Below are positions 52,746 to 62,102 of a stretch of 64,000 bases of DNA, in pieces; the stretch's first letter is position 1; each line of letters begins with the position of its first letter. A program made the translations under genes and the position numbers. Origin of the DNA: PGYR01 sp048267165 (GTDB lineage Bacteria; Bacteroidota; Ignavibacteria; Kapaibacteriales; UBA2268); assembly GCA_048267165.1 (NCBI GenBank), contig JBLWYD010000004.1:72605-136604 (forward strand). Reading direction: 5' to 3'. The notes below the pieces were generated by a model. That model was not told the DNA's origin and made no database searches. It saw only the letters and a list, made by a program, of their open reading frames with translations.

Positions 52746-53876
52746 TTAGTCTTTTTTAAAAATGCTTATTCCAGTTGAAACTTTCCTGTTGTAATTAGGA
52801 CTATAAGGGAAAGCTAGATTCTTTTTATTGATTACAAAACTTGTAGAGCCACCACCATCTAAATTGATAGCATCAGTAGCTCCTAGAGTATTCATAATCC
52901 AAGCTAACTCTAATAACGTAGCGCCTTTTACACTTCGTCCTTGATTCGGCTCTATAGCCACTATATAGTAGTAATCTTTGTTGTAGCCAAATGCAGATCT
53001 TGAAAGATGATGTGAGTTGAACCTTCTAGAAGTGGCACCTTCATATTTCGAGTTCACGAATACTTTACCGCCTTTCATGATTATAGGAGTTGTAGAAATA
53101 ATATGTCTAATCGAATCTTCTGCAATATTCATATTAGTATTTATGCTAATAGTATCATTATCAAAAAGAGGAAGTTTTATCTTTGATTCAATAAGAATTT
53201 CACCTTTTGACAAATCTACTGGTAAATTTTCTATACTTTTAACTCTATATTTTTTCTTATTCCCTAATCCAATATCTGCTATTGGAATAGCTTTGAAGTA
53301 ATTATAGTCGTGAGTTGAATCGAAATCCATAGTGTTCATATACACATCTTTGAATTCATCAAATGACATAAGCTCTTCGGTCTCGTCACCTGCAATTGTG
53401 TTATAGCTATTGTCAATTAAGAAGTTAATATATAAACTATCTACTTCACTATCATTCACTTTTGGGTATTGTGAGTTATAAAAACTATTGTAAGCTACTA
53501 TCTGAGCCGTATCTGTTCTATAATTAAACCTATCTATTTCTATAGAGGACTTACCAAAATCTATAGAGGCAGTAGCTTCTAATTCTGTAAGTGAAACTCC
53601 ATTGTCTGTAAAAACAATAGAACTCCATCTTTTATATTTTCTTAATTGGAGTATTTCTTTATCTATAACCGTGATACCAACTGGTAGATGAGTCCCACCT
53701 TGGAAAAAAGAAGCATTCAACGAGACGAGTGAATTACTATTTGTACTATCAAATGCAATAAGTGAACCTAATTGCCTACCCGATTCACCAACTAGATGCG
53801 GAGCCAGAACTAAATTCTTAGAGTTACGTGACATTTTAGCAACATGAACTTTTAATTTTTTAGAACGACTACCCAT
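52746..53876 (-). CDS. Phosphodiester glycosidase (NAGPA-like) family protein
   Basis: The 376 residues from the first canonical Met (53876) match the phosphodiester glycosidase domain: LVSLNASFF near 51, VGITVIDKEIL, and the C-terminal signature LLELAWIMNTLGATDAINLDGGGSTSF near 330-355 (key residues D-N-L-D-G-G-G-S). Such proteins remove sugars from phosphodiester linkages and are usually exported. The frame is open upstream of 53876 for another 56 codons to a TAA at 54047-54045, and codes for SDTIQEGLVYQYYE and a signal-like FFIISTAFS, but contains no ATG, GTG or TTG. The true start is probably an ATT/ATA near 53999-54020, or the gene has a frameshift. Confidence 0.8.
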   Translation of the reverse strand: MGSRSKKLKVHVAKMSRNSKNLVLAPHLVGESGRQLGSLIAFDSTNSNSLVSLNASFFQGGTHLPVGITVIDKEILQLRKYKRWSSIVFTDNGVSLTELEATASIDFGKSSIEIDRFNYRTDTAQIVAYNSFYNSQYPKVNDSEVDSLYINFLIDNSYNTIAGDETEELMSFDEFKDVYMNTMDFDSTHDYNYFKAIPIADIGLGNKKKYRVKSIENLPVDLSKGEILIESKIKLPLFDNDTISINTNMNIAEDSIRHIISTTPIIMKGGKVFVNSKYEGATSRRFNSHHLSRSAFGYNKDYYYIVAIEPNQGRSVKGATLLELAWIMNTLGATDAINLDGGGSTSFVINKKNLAFPYSPNYNRKVSTGISIFKKD

Positions 53877-54059
53877 TTCATAATATTGATATACTAATCC
53901 TTCCTGAATTGTATCAGAACTAATAAGATTATGCTCTATTTGCTTCGAAAAAGCAGTAGAAATAATAAAAAATGATAATATGTATATATATATTCTAATA
54001 ATAATCGATGTTTTTGGTATATTAGGTAATAATATGTTGCATTTTTAAATGGAAATAAG

Positions 54060-54839
54060 TTGGAATTTACAACAATAAAGTTTGAGAAAAAAGCTGGATA
54101 TGCTATTATAACACTTAATAGGCCAGACAAATTGAATGCGTTGAATAATCAGTTATTCACAGACCTAGATAACGCAATAACAGCTATCGAATTGGATACA
54201 GAAATTCGTGCATTACTACTTACTGGAGAAGGTAAAGCTTTCGCTGCAGGAGCAGATATAAAGGAGCTAAATGCCTGCGACGGTAGGTCTGGAAAGCACT
54301 TTTCGGAATATGGTAGCAATGTAATGGCTAGATTGGAAACAATGAAAATACCTGTACTAGCTGCTGTCAATGGATTTGCACTAGGTGGTGGTTGCGAATT
54401 AGCAATGTCTTGTCATATTAGATATGCTAGTAATTATGCTAAAATGGGGCAGCCAGAAGTTAATCTAGGTATATTACCTGGTTATGGTGGTACTCAGAGG
54501 TTAACTAGATTAGTTGGAGTTGCAAAGTCTATGGAACTAAATCTAACTGGTGATATGGTTGATGCTGAGGAAGCTAAAAGAATAGGCCTTGTTAATGAGG
54601 TGTTCGACAGTGCTGAACTTATAGAAAAATCGATAGCGTTCATAGAAAAAGTAATAACGAAAAGCCCAATAGCAGTTGCTGCTATTATAGATTCTGTTAG
54701 AGCTTCCACTAAACTTTCATTGAAAGAAGGATTAGAATATGAATCTCAGAAATTCGGAGAAGTATGTGGTTCACAGGATTTCAAAGAAGGAACTTTGGCA
54801 TTTTTAGAAAAAAGAAAAGCAAATTTCACTGGTAAATAA
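54060..54839 (+). CDS. Enoyl-CoA hydratase/isomerase family protein
   Basis: Crotonase-fold enzyme of 259 residues, probably hydrating enoyl-CoA in fatty-acid or amino-acid breakdown. Seen: LNRPDKLNALN near 19, the first oxyanion strand AFAAGADIKEL near 61, the second ALGGGCELAMSC near 101, and the two catalytic Glu regions (GCELA and QPEVNLGILPGYGGTQRL near 130-147). The start is TTG at 54060 with GGAA four to five bases upstream; a nearby ATG at 54049 is out of frame. The stop overlaps the waaA start by one base (TAATG), which couples acyl-CoA and LPS genes. Confidence 0.9.
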   Translation: MEFTTIKFEKKAGYAIITLNRPDKLNALNNQLFTDLDNAITAIELDTEIRALLLTGEGKAFAAGADIKELNACDGRSGKHFSEYGSNVMARLETMKIPVLAAVNGFALGGGCELAMSCHIRYASNYAKMGQPEVNLGILPGYGGTQRLTRLVGVAKSMELNLTGDMVDAEEAKRIGLVNEVFDSAELIEKSIAFIEKVITKSPIAVAAIIDSVRASTKLSLKEGLEYESQKFGEVCGSQDFKEGTLAFLEKRKANFTGK

Positions 54840-56086
54840 TGCAAGTATTTCTAAAACTAGTTTATAATCTATTGGCACTTCCTCTCTTGTTCATTTATTC
54901 GAAGCTTATGTCTTTGATGAATGATAAAATAAAACAAAGAGAGGAATTAGCTGATGGTTATCTAGATATACCCCCTAAAAAGAATAAACGTGTTATGATA
55001 CACGCTTCTTCTATGGGTGAATATGAGCAAGTGAAATATCTAGTAGAATTAGTAAGGAAATCAGAACCAAATACTGAAGTAATTGTCTCATTCTTTTCCC
55101 CTTCAGGTTACAACAACCTAAATGATAGACTCTATTATGATTACAAAGTATATCTTCCGTTAGATTTCAAAAACAGAGTCAAAAAATTTGTAGATCATAT
55201 TCAGCCAGATGTTGTTATAGTAATACGATATGATTTATGGTACAATTTTGTACGTTATCTACATAAGAGTGAAATACCAATACACCTTATAAATGCAACT
55301 TACACGATTAGTAAATCATTAGGTAAGAAGTTTTTAGGTATTAAGTTTTACAAGATGCTACTAAAAAGACTCACAAGCATTTACTGTGTAAATGAATATC
55401 ATAAAGGGAAGTTTGAGTCAATTAACATCGAAGTTCCTGTTGAGTTAGTTCCCGATACTAGATATGACCGAATAATATCACGTGTAGAACTAGCTAGTAA
55501 AAATCAATTACTCAACATAGCAGATGGGTACAAAGTATTAGTAGTAGGAAGTAGTTGGAAAATGGATATCAGACTTTTATCTGATGTCATTAAAAAGCTA
55601 AAAAAGAAACATCAATTGTTAGTGATTTATGTCCCTCATGAGGTTGATGAAAAGACTATAGAGCATCTAAAAAATAGAATTGGTGAGCATTATATTTACT
55701 CTGAGCTATCAAAAGAACAAGTTATTGACAAAGATTTAATTGTAAATGAAATTGGATTACTCTTAGACTTATACAAATACGCTGATGTAGCTTATGTTGG
55801 TGGAGCGTTTGGTTCTGGTGTTCACTCTGTTACAGAGCCAGCAGGATATGGGGTTCCGATATTCTGTGGTAATCAACATTACAAAAATTCAGAAGATGCA
55901 AGAAAATTAGTAGAGATAGGTGGTTTGTTACCTATGGGTAGTACTAAATTGTTCTATGATAAACTTAAAGAATTACTCGAGAATGACAATGAAAGAAAGT
56001 TAGTTGGTAATTCAAATAAAGACTATGTCTATTCACTTAGTGGGTCTTCCAAGATTGTTTACGAAACTATAATAAAACCGCTCTAA
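54839..56086 (+). CDS. waaA: 3-deoxy-D-manno-octulosonic acid (Kdo) transferase
   Basis: Transfers Kdo to lipid A precursor at the cytoplasmic face of the inner membrane; its presence shows the organism makes LPS. The 415-residue GT30 enzyme has an N-terminal hydrophobic helix, the SMGEYEQVKYL motif near 58 with the catalytic Glu, IRYDLWYN near 127 (in place of the usual ETE/LWP form), and the C-terminal donor-binding VAYVGGAFGSGVHSVTEPAGYG near 318 and GVPIFCGNQHYKN. One-base overlap with the hydratase upstream and a four-base 3' overlap with the convergent DUF2141 gene. Confidence 0.92.
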   Translation: MQVFLKLVYNLLALPLLFIYSKLMSLMNDKIKQREELADGYLDIPPKKNKRVMIHASSMGEYEQVKYLVELVRKSEPNTEVIVSFFSPSGYNNLNDRLYYDYKVYLPLDFKNRVKKFVDHIQPDVVIVIRYDLWYNFVRYLHKSEIPIHLINATYTISKSLGKKFLGIKFYKMLLKRLTSIYCVNEYHKGKFESINIEVPVELVPDTRYDRIISRVELASKNQLLNIADGYKVLVVGSSWKMDIRLLSDVIKKLKKKHQLLVIYVPHEVDEKTIEHLKNRIGEHYIYSELSKEQVIDKDLIVNEIGLLLDLYKYADVAYVGGAFGSGVHSVTEPAGYGVPIFCGNQHYKNSEDARKLVEIGGLLPMGSTKLFYDKLKELLENDNERKLVGNSNKDYVYSLSGSSKIVYETIIKPL

Positions 56087-56532
56087 TCCATATTAATAGT
56101 AATAGTTGTATTACCATCAACTTTGAACGAAGCATCTTCGAAGCTCGGTGGTCCCATAAATCCCTTTGCATTATTAGATGCACCGAAATCCTCATTTGGG
56201 ATTCCTAGAAAATTAGTATCTACTTTATCATTTCCATTTTCATCGTGATGTACGGCAATTGCATACACACCATTTGGAATATTAGGGAAATTAAACTCAG
56301 CTTTATTATTCTTGATTTTTGATTTTAGAATTTTAAAGGATTTATCTTTTTCTTTTGGGAAATGCTCTTTATTATTGTGTAAGTAAATTACTAACTGACC
56401 GTCATTACTTTCAGTATTAATAACTTTCACAATTAGCTTGACGTTCTCAGAAGCAGTCATGTTATAAGAATGGAACAATAAGGCCAAAAGAAAAGCCCCT
56501 ATAACAAGGGGCTTTGAAAATAGTTTTGTCAT
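56083..56532 (-). CDS. DUF2141 secreted protein
   Basis: A 149-residue exported protein of the uncharacterised DUF2141 family: a signal peptide ending near residue 27, then a beta-sandwich with VKVINTESNDGQLVIYL near 36, the NIPNGVYAIAVHHDENGN strand-loop near 85 and the conserved FLGIPNEDFGASNNAKG near 110 that typifies the family. The function is unknown. It is the last gene of the mreB-smc operon, three bases after the preceding gene. Confidence 0.85.
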   Translation of the reverse strand: MTKLFSKPLVIGAFLLALLFHSYNMTASENVKLIVKVINTESNDGQLVIYLHNNKEHFPKEKDKSFKILKSKIKNNKAEFNFPNIPNGVYAIAVHHDENGNDKVDTNFLGIPNEDFGASNNAKGFMGPPSFEDASFKVDGNTTITINMD

Positions 56533-56535
56533 TGT

Positions 56536-57174
56536 TTATTTACCAACTTTCTTTTTAACTCTGTAAAGCAAATCAGTTTCGAACCAACCATTTGAGGGCC
56601 AGAAATGCACTTCATTCGTTACGTTTTCTTCAGAGCCACTAAGCTCACCAGTAACTAGTATTGATGTACCTTCACCTTCATTAATCTCTTCTAGTATAAT
56701 CTTGTATTGAATTCGACCATTCATCCATATACCACCACGGATCACAGGCATTTTAACACTATATAATCTAAGTGCGTCGAAAGTAGTATCATCATTAACG
56801 AAAACACAGAATTCTGATTTCATAACTCCTTTCAAAAAACCTTCGTCATTTGTCTTTTGAACTTTAGTCATAAGCTCACACCCTTGCTCAGATAAAGATG
56901 AAATAACGGCATTCCATAAATCTTCAAAATAAACACCATCTAGCTCAGCTTTATACTCAGTTTTAAAGTATTTCATAGCTTCGTCGTGGTCTTTTGGTCG
57001 CTCTAATGAACCATCAGCTTTTTGTTTTATCTCAAGTGCCTTTTCTGGTTCTGCCAAATCTTGTAGCCCAGCACCACTACCTCCTTCTTGCTGACCACCA
57101 AGGTCTTGCATTTGCGAGAATGTATAGCTATATGTTAATAGCATAACCAATAATAAGTACTTTACTTGCTTCAT
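56536..57174 (-). CDS. Secreted protein of unknown function
   Basis: I do not recognise this 212-residue protein. It has a signal peptide (MKQVKYLLLVMLLTYSYTFS), a Gly/Gln/Glu-rich segment, and a folded part of about 150 residues with mixed helix and strand (YFEDLWNAVISSLSEQGCEL, RIQYKIILEEINEGEGTS) ending in a basic KKKVGK tail. It may be a periplasmic protein. It sits 17 bp after smc and 3 bp before the DUF2141 gene, so it is made with the mre/smc products. Confidence 0.6.
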   Translation of the reverse strand: MKQVKYLLLVMLLTYSYTFSQMQDLGGQQEGGSGAGLQDLAEPEKALEIKQKADGSLERPKDHDEAMKYFKTEYKAELDGVYFEDLWNAVISSLSEQGCELMTKVQKTNDEGFLKGVMKSEFCVFVNDDTTFDALRLYSVKMPVIRGGIWMNGRIQYKIILEEINEGEGTSILVTGELSGSEENVTNEVHFWPSNGWFETDLLYRVKKKVGK

Positions 57175-57191
57175 ATTCTTCTCTGTTTTAA

Positions 57192-60100
57192 TTATAAAAT
57201 TTCGTCTTTCTTCAAGTTTACGGAAACTATTTTAGAAATCCCAACTTCTTGTTGAGTTATTCCATATAAAGTATCGGCAGCTTCCATAGTTATCTTCATG
57301 TGAGTTACTATTATGAACTGTGTATTCTTGCTGAATTCTTTGATTAGATTATTGAATCTTCTCAAGTTTTCATCATCTAGTGGTGCATCTACTTCATCTA
57401 ATATACAGAAAGGAGATGGCTTCACAAGATAAATAGCAAACAATAATGCTATAGCTGTTAATGTCTTTTCTCCACCTGACAGCATATCTATACTACGTGG
57501 TTTCTTACCCGGAGGTTTCGCTGTTATCTCAATATTAGACTCGAGTATATTATCTCCTGATAACGATATATCAGCAAAGGCCTCATCACTAAACAACTTT
57601 TTAAACAGATTAGAAAAGTTCTCTTTTATTTGTTTAAAAGTAGATTCAAATCTTTCTTCAGCTGTAATATTTATTTCTTTTATAGTTTCCTTTAGAGTCT
57701 TTTCTGATTCCGTCAAATCCTTGATTTGTTTAGTAAGGAATACTAGTCTCTCATTTTGCTCATCATACTCTTGAACAGCTTCGAAGTTTATACTACCCAG
57801 ATTAACTAGCCCACTTTTTAATTCAGCAACTTGTCTCTTGCTTTCACCAATCGGGAACTGTTCATCATAGTCTAAATCGAATTGAGCAAGCTGCAAATCA
57901 TAAGCTTCGAATGCTCTATTTTCAAGAGACTCCATCTTTGTTTCGTATTCGCTACGCGATATATCTTCCTTGTGGAATGCATCTTTTAGCTTATTATATT
58001 CATTTCGTTTAGTGTGCAGCTCATTAGTTAAGCTAATCTGTTTTTCTTCTATTGCTTTTCGCTTTTCATCTGATTGGTCTTTCTGATTAGATACTTCTAT
58101 TAGCTTTCTATTATCTAATTCAAATTTTGATTCTAATTCTCTATTAGTCGAATCAATTTCAATATTTGATTTTTCATTTTGAACTATTTGGTCTTTTCTA
58201 CTTTGTACTCTGTTCTTTTCAGCTCTCAGCTGACCATTCGAACGCTCTATATCATTTTTTATATTATTGAAATCTGATTTCAACTGAATCATTAGTATTT
58301 CGGCAGCTTGTAGCTCTTCATTTGCTTTACTATATCTGATTTCAGCATTATTAAGCGCTTTTAACTTATCTTCTTTGTTAGATTCAGCACTTTTTAGCTT
58401 TTCCTTTTTCTCTTCTATAGCAGATTGAAGTTCTTTTATCTCATTCTGTAAATCTTCAAATTCCTTATTAGAAGATTCAATACTCTTCTCGTACATTTCT
58501 ATATTATTTTTGAGAGAGTCAATCTTCATTGTTGATTGCAGCTTCGTATTCTCTACTTGCTTTATCTCATTCTCTAATTTTCTTACTTCTTGGAGTAATC
58601 TATCGGGGTTAAGCTCATTCTTTTTGCTAGTCAGTTCATCTTTCTTACTAGTCATACTATCAAGTGAGCTTTGCAATTCGGCTAATTGCTTTGTAATGTC
58701 TTTGATGCGTTTTTGTTTACCTAGATTGGCAGTCTCGTTTTTAGTAGATCCACCACCACGTAAAATCCCATTCTTGTTTATCAAGAAACCATCGAGCGTA
58801 GCGGCAGCATTTACTTTACTCTTTGTAAGTGCGTAGGCCTCATCTTTACTTTCTGTTATTGCTACTTGACCGAATAGTGCTATTAATAATGATTTAATAT
58901 CATCATCAGTTTCTATTACATCCGTTAGTAACTCTACACCACTTATGCCTTGATTGTTTGTATTCGTTGGTATTAACTCGCGACATATAATTGCTCTTTT
59001 TGATAAATTCTTTTTCTTAAGTAATTCAAAAGCAGATTCCGCTTGCTTAGCCGTATCAACTACTATCAGATTTCTATAAGCACCTAATACTGAGCTTATG
59101 GCTTTATTATACTTCTCATCTGCTGATATTAGCTCTTCTAGCAATGTTATATTATCTGGTTTATCCCAATCCTTTGAACTCAGTAGCATCTGAGTAGTAT
59201 CATCGTCTGCCGATAAACTCTCAAGAAATTCTAGTTGTGCTTTTTTACCTGAAATATTACTTCTCAAATCTGAGATTGAGTCATTCAGTCTATTAAGTTC
59301 ATTAGTGACTTCTTCTAATTTATTCTTTGTTATTTGATAATTCTCATTCTTATCACTAAGATCAGCATTAAGATTCTTTAGAGTATTTGATAACTCGATA
59401 CCAAGATTATTCTTTAACTCTATCTCTTTATTCTCTTTTGATATTTCTTCTTTATAGTTTTCTATCTTAGAAGATATTTTTTCTATTCGTCTTTCATTGT
59501 TCTCTATAATAGAGTAGGAAGATTGAATAGAGTTCTTTAGCTTATTCAATACATCTATATCAGCATTTGCTAATTCACGTGCTGAATCAAGCTCCGTTTT
59601 TCTTAGTTGCTTATCAGTTTTAAGCTCTTCTAATGAGTTATTCTGAGTGTTAGTGTCTTCTTCTCTTTTCGCTAATTTATCATTCAGCTGAGCTATATCA
59701 TTAGTTAGCTTTTGTATAAACCGTTCGCTATTAGCATTATCTTCTATCAATCTATTATTGATGTTGTTCAGAGAGATTAGCTTTTCTTTATTCACTGAGA
59801 TTAACCTAGTTGATTCGGCTATCTGATTCTTCAAGATATTCTCTTGTGCTACTAGCTCACTAATCTTAGTATCATAAACTGATTTATCTTCTCTGGTAGT
59901 AACTAACTCATTTTCGTAACTCTCTAGATTAACTTCTAGAGTTTCTATCTTTTGAGATATTTCAAGAATAAATTGTTTGATGTTAGTGTTTTTAGATTTG
60001 AATGAAGCATATTCATTTTTGAGTAAATCACTTTCAATACTCTTTAGTTGCTCTGAAAGTTCATTGTACTTTTTAGTTTTTTTCGCTTGTCTGGAAAGTC

Positions 60101-60710
60101 GTTTTACATTGACTTCCACTTCTGACAATATATCGTTGATACGTTCTAAGTCTTCTTGTACTCTTTGTAGCTTATTACTTGTCTCTTTTCTTCTTTGCTT
60201 ATACCTAGTTACTCCAGCTGCCTCTTCTATCATTCGGCGGCGTTCGTCCATCTTCCCATTTATAAGAGCTTCTACCATCTTTAGCTCAATCACAGAGTAT
60301 GAATCAGGCCCCAAGCCAGTATCCATAAATAAATCATTGATGTCTTTCAAACGGCACTTAGTCTTATTTAGCAGATAATTACTAGCACCATCTCTGAATA
60401 AACGTCTGGAAATCTGGATGGAGTCATACTCACTAGGCAATACAGCTTTGTTATTCTCTAACTTCATAGTTACTTCAGCCATACCCAAAGGATTACGCTT
60501 AGAAGTCCCGTTGAAGATCACACTATCCATAGAGTCTGACCTAAGTACAGAAGTTTTCTGCTCACCTAGTACCCAACGAACGGCATCAACTACGTTAGAT
60601 TTGCCACAACCATTAGGCCCAACAATAGCTGTAATACCATCTGCAAACTTAAACTTAGTCTTGCCTGCAAATGACTTGAATCCCGATATTTCTAATTCAG
60701 ATAAAAACAT
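57192..60710 (-). CDS. smc: Chromosome segregation protein SMC
   Basis: SMC dimers organise and separate the chromosome. The 1172-residue protein is full length: N-terminal Walker A head (GPNGCGKSNVVDAVRW near 32-47), a coiled-coil arm (about 170-500), the hinge (about 515-640, ending in the INKNGILRGGGSTKNE motif), the returning coiled coil (about 680-1000), and the C-terminal head with LSGGEKTLTAIALLFAIY near 1080 and Walker B FCILDEVDAPLDDEN near 1105. It lies 12 bases after mreD on the same strand, an unusual place for smc; scpA/scpB are not in the window. Confidence 0.97.
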   Translation of the reverse strand: MFLSELEISGFKSFAGKTKFKFADGITAIVGPNGCGKSNVVDAVRWVLGEQKTSVLRSDSMDSVIFNGTSKRNPLGMAEVTMKLENNKAVLPSEYDSIQISRRLFRDGASNYLLNKTKCRLKDINDLFMDTGLGPDSYSVIELKMVEALINGKMDERRRMIEEAAGVTRYKQRRKETSNKLQRVQEDLERINDILSEVEVNVKRLSRQAKKTKKYNELSEQLKSIESDLLKNEYASFKSKNTNIKQFILEISQKIETLEVNLESYENELVTTREDKSVYDTKISELVAQENILKNQIAESTRLISVNKEKLISLNNINNRLIEDNANSERFIQKLTNDIAQLNDKLAKREEDTNTQNNSLEELKTDKQLRKTELDSARELANADIDVLNKLKNSIQSSYSIIENNERRIEKISSKIENYKEEISKENKEIELKNNLGIELSNTLKNLNADLSDKNENYQITKNKLEEVTNELNRLNDSISDLRSNISGKKAQLEFLESLSADDDTTQMLLSSKDWDKPDNITLLEELISADEKYNKAISSVLGAYRNLIVVDTAKQAESAFELLKKKNLSKRAIICRELIPTNTNNQGISGVELLTDVIETDDDIKSLLIALFGQVAITESKDEAYALTKSKVNAAATLDGFLINKNGILRGGGSTKNETANLGKQKRIKDITKQLAELQSSLDSMTSKKDELTSKKNELNPDRLLQEVRKLENEIKQVENTKLQSTMKIDSLKNNIEMYEKSIESSNKEFEDLQNEIKELQSAIEEKKEKLKSAESNKEDKLKALNNAEIRYSKANEELQAAEILMIQLKSDFNNIKNDIERSNGQLRAEKNRVQSRKDQIVQNEKSNIEIDSTNRELESKFELDNRKLIEVSNQKDQSDEKRKAIEEKQISLTNELHTKRNEYNKLKDAFHKEDISRSEYETKMESLENRAFEAYDLQLAQFDLDYDEQFPIGESKRQVAELKSGLVNLGSINFEAVQEYDEQNERLVFLTKQIKDLTESEKTLKETIKEINITAEERFESTFKQIKENFSNLFKKLFSDEAFADISLSGDNILESNIEITAKPPGKKPRSIDMLSGGEKTLTAIALLFAIYLVKPSPFCILDEVDAPLDDENLRRFNNLIKEFSKNTQFIIVTHMKITMEAADTLYGITQQEVGISKIVSVNLKKDEIL

Positions 60711-60722
60711 AAATTCTAATTC

Positions 60723-61241
60723 CTAAATAATCCTTTCTTTTCGCTTCACTAACATAGGTATGATAGCGAACACAGTAGTATAGAAAGAAAATGCGACACC
60801 ATACTTCAGAAAGAATGATACAAAAGTTATGTCACTTAGTTTAATGTAAAAAAAGAAGTATATCAAATTATGTGCGAAAGATGAAATAAAAACTATAAAC
60901 AAGAACTTAAGTCCATGTAATATTAGTTGCTCTTTCCCCTCTTGATAGAATGAACCAGCTATAAACCCAGCTATAGTCTTAGTAAAGGCATTAATTCCTA
61001 CTAAGTCAAATGATACTACATCGAGAGTAATACCAATAAGAAACCCAGCTATTATACCGGCGAATCTTCCTTCACGAATTGCTATCCACACGCATAGCAC
61101 TAATAGTAGGTCTGGCGTAATACCTTGCACTACTACAAAGTTAAGCAGTGAAAACTGAATCAAAGATAATACTATAGCTATAAGAGCATATACTATATAT
61201 CTTTGGAAAGCGTAGTTCGTTTTTTGTTTGGCTCTGTTCAT
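60723..61241 (-). CDS. mreD: Rod shape-determining protein MreD
   Basis: A 172-residue inner-membrane protein with five hydrophobic helices, the usual form of MreD. Signature-like features: FSLLNFVVVQGITPDLLLVL near 30 and the charged gap REGRFAGIIAGFLIGITLDV near 58 (family pattern G...G...G...D). It partners with MreC in the cell-wall elongation complex. It begins directly at the mreC stop. Confidence 0.85.
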   Translation of the reverse strand: MNRAKQKTNYAFQRYIVYALIAIVLSLIQFSLLNFVVVQGITPDLLLVLCVWIAIREGRFAGIIAGFLIGITLDVVSFDLVGINAFTKTIAGFIAGSFYQEGKEQLILHGLKFLFIVFISSFAHNLIYFFFYIKLSDITFVSFFLKYGVAFSFYTTVFAIIPMLVKRKERII

Positions 61242-62090
61242 CTATTTTTTCAGCAACCTCAATCTTTCTTCCATTTTCCCAATTAGTTTTAGCCGCTCAG
61301 GATCACTTATATATTGGATTACGAAAACTTGTTCTAATGTATTAAAAGATACAAATGGCTCTACAGAGATTTTACTGAAAAGACTTGATTTATCCTCTTC
61401 TACTTTTACGATTTTCCCGATAGGTAATCCCGGAGGATATTTCCTGCTAAAGTTAGAGGTCATAAGTTCATCACCAACTTTAACATCAAAGGAGCGAGGA
61501 ATATTCATCATATTGAAATACTTAGAGCCTCCCCAAACTAAAATCCCATCGATACCAGTTCTATCTATTTTTGCAGAAATCTTTACTTGTCTATTGTTCA
61601 GTGTTTCTACTAGTGTATAGTTATCTTCTACAACTACTACTATTCCAGTCAATCCAGCATCCGTCCTAACTGACATACCTCGAGTCAAACCATCTTTTCT
61701 TCCTTTGTTGATAGTTATATACTCTCTTAGCTCTATAGTAGATTTACCAACGACTTCTGCCGAAACAAGATTATAGTCAATCCCTTGTTTGAAATCAAGC
61801 ATGTCTCTAAGCTTTTTATTTTCAGTTAGTGCTTGGCGTGATTTCATCAATTCTGATGATAAATAAAGGTTCAGCTCTCTTACGGCTCTATTCTCTGTTT
61901 TCAGAGCGTCTGGGTTTGGTACCCATGCGAAAGCTTCTTCCAGCCAGCCAATAGTACCGACTACGAATGCTCTATAACCACCTATTTTGGATACATCTCC
62001 TATGGAGATAAGTGCTAAACTAATAATGCATAATAGAGTCAGGGCAGCATAATCTTTAAATTTTACTATTAGACTTAGGAGCTGCAACAT
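61242..62090 (-). CDS. mreC: Rod shape-determining protein MreC
   Basis: A 282-residue periplasmic scaffold protein with one N-terminal membrane helix (about 12-30), a short coiled coil (about 70-95, LNLYLSSELMKSRQALTENK), and the beta-rich MreC domain with KGRKDGLTRGMSVRTDAGLTG near 128-148 and NRQVKISAKIDRTGIDGILV near 178. It links cytoplasmic MreB to cell-wall synthases. Twelve bases follow mreB and no gap precedes mreD. Confidence 0.93.
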   Translation of the reverse strand: MLQLLSLIVKFKDYAALTLLCIISLALISIGDVSKIGGYRAFVVGTIGWLEEAFAWVPNPDALKTENRAVRELNLYLSSELMKSRQALTENKKLRDMLDFKQGIDYNLVSAEVVGKSTIELREYITINKGRKDGLTRGMSVRTDAGLTGIVVVVEDNYTLVETLNNRQVKISAKIDRTGIDGILVWGGSKYFNMMNIPRSFDVKVGDELMTSNFSRKYPPGLPIGKIVKVEEDKSSLFSKISVEPFVSFNTLEQVFVIQYISDPERLKLIGKMEERLRLLKK

Positions 62091-62102
62091 AAGTATATAC
62101 TA

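Noticed and set aside
53936..54130. Minus-strand 64-codon hydrophobic frame across the glycosidase/hydratase divergence
   Set aside because: Its first half lies antisense to the start of enoyl-CoA hydratase and it overlaps the glycosidase signal in another frame. Kept only as a hint of a possible frameshift.
58510..58836. Plus-strand frame opposite smc
   Set aside because: Ser/Phe/Leu-rich composition is the complement of coiled-coil codons; not a gene.
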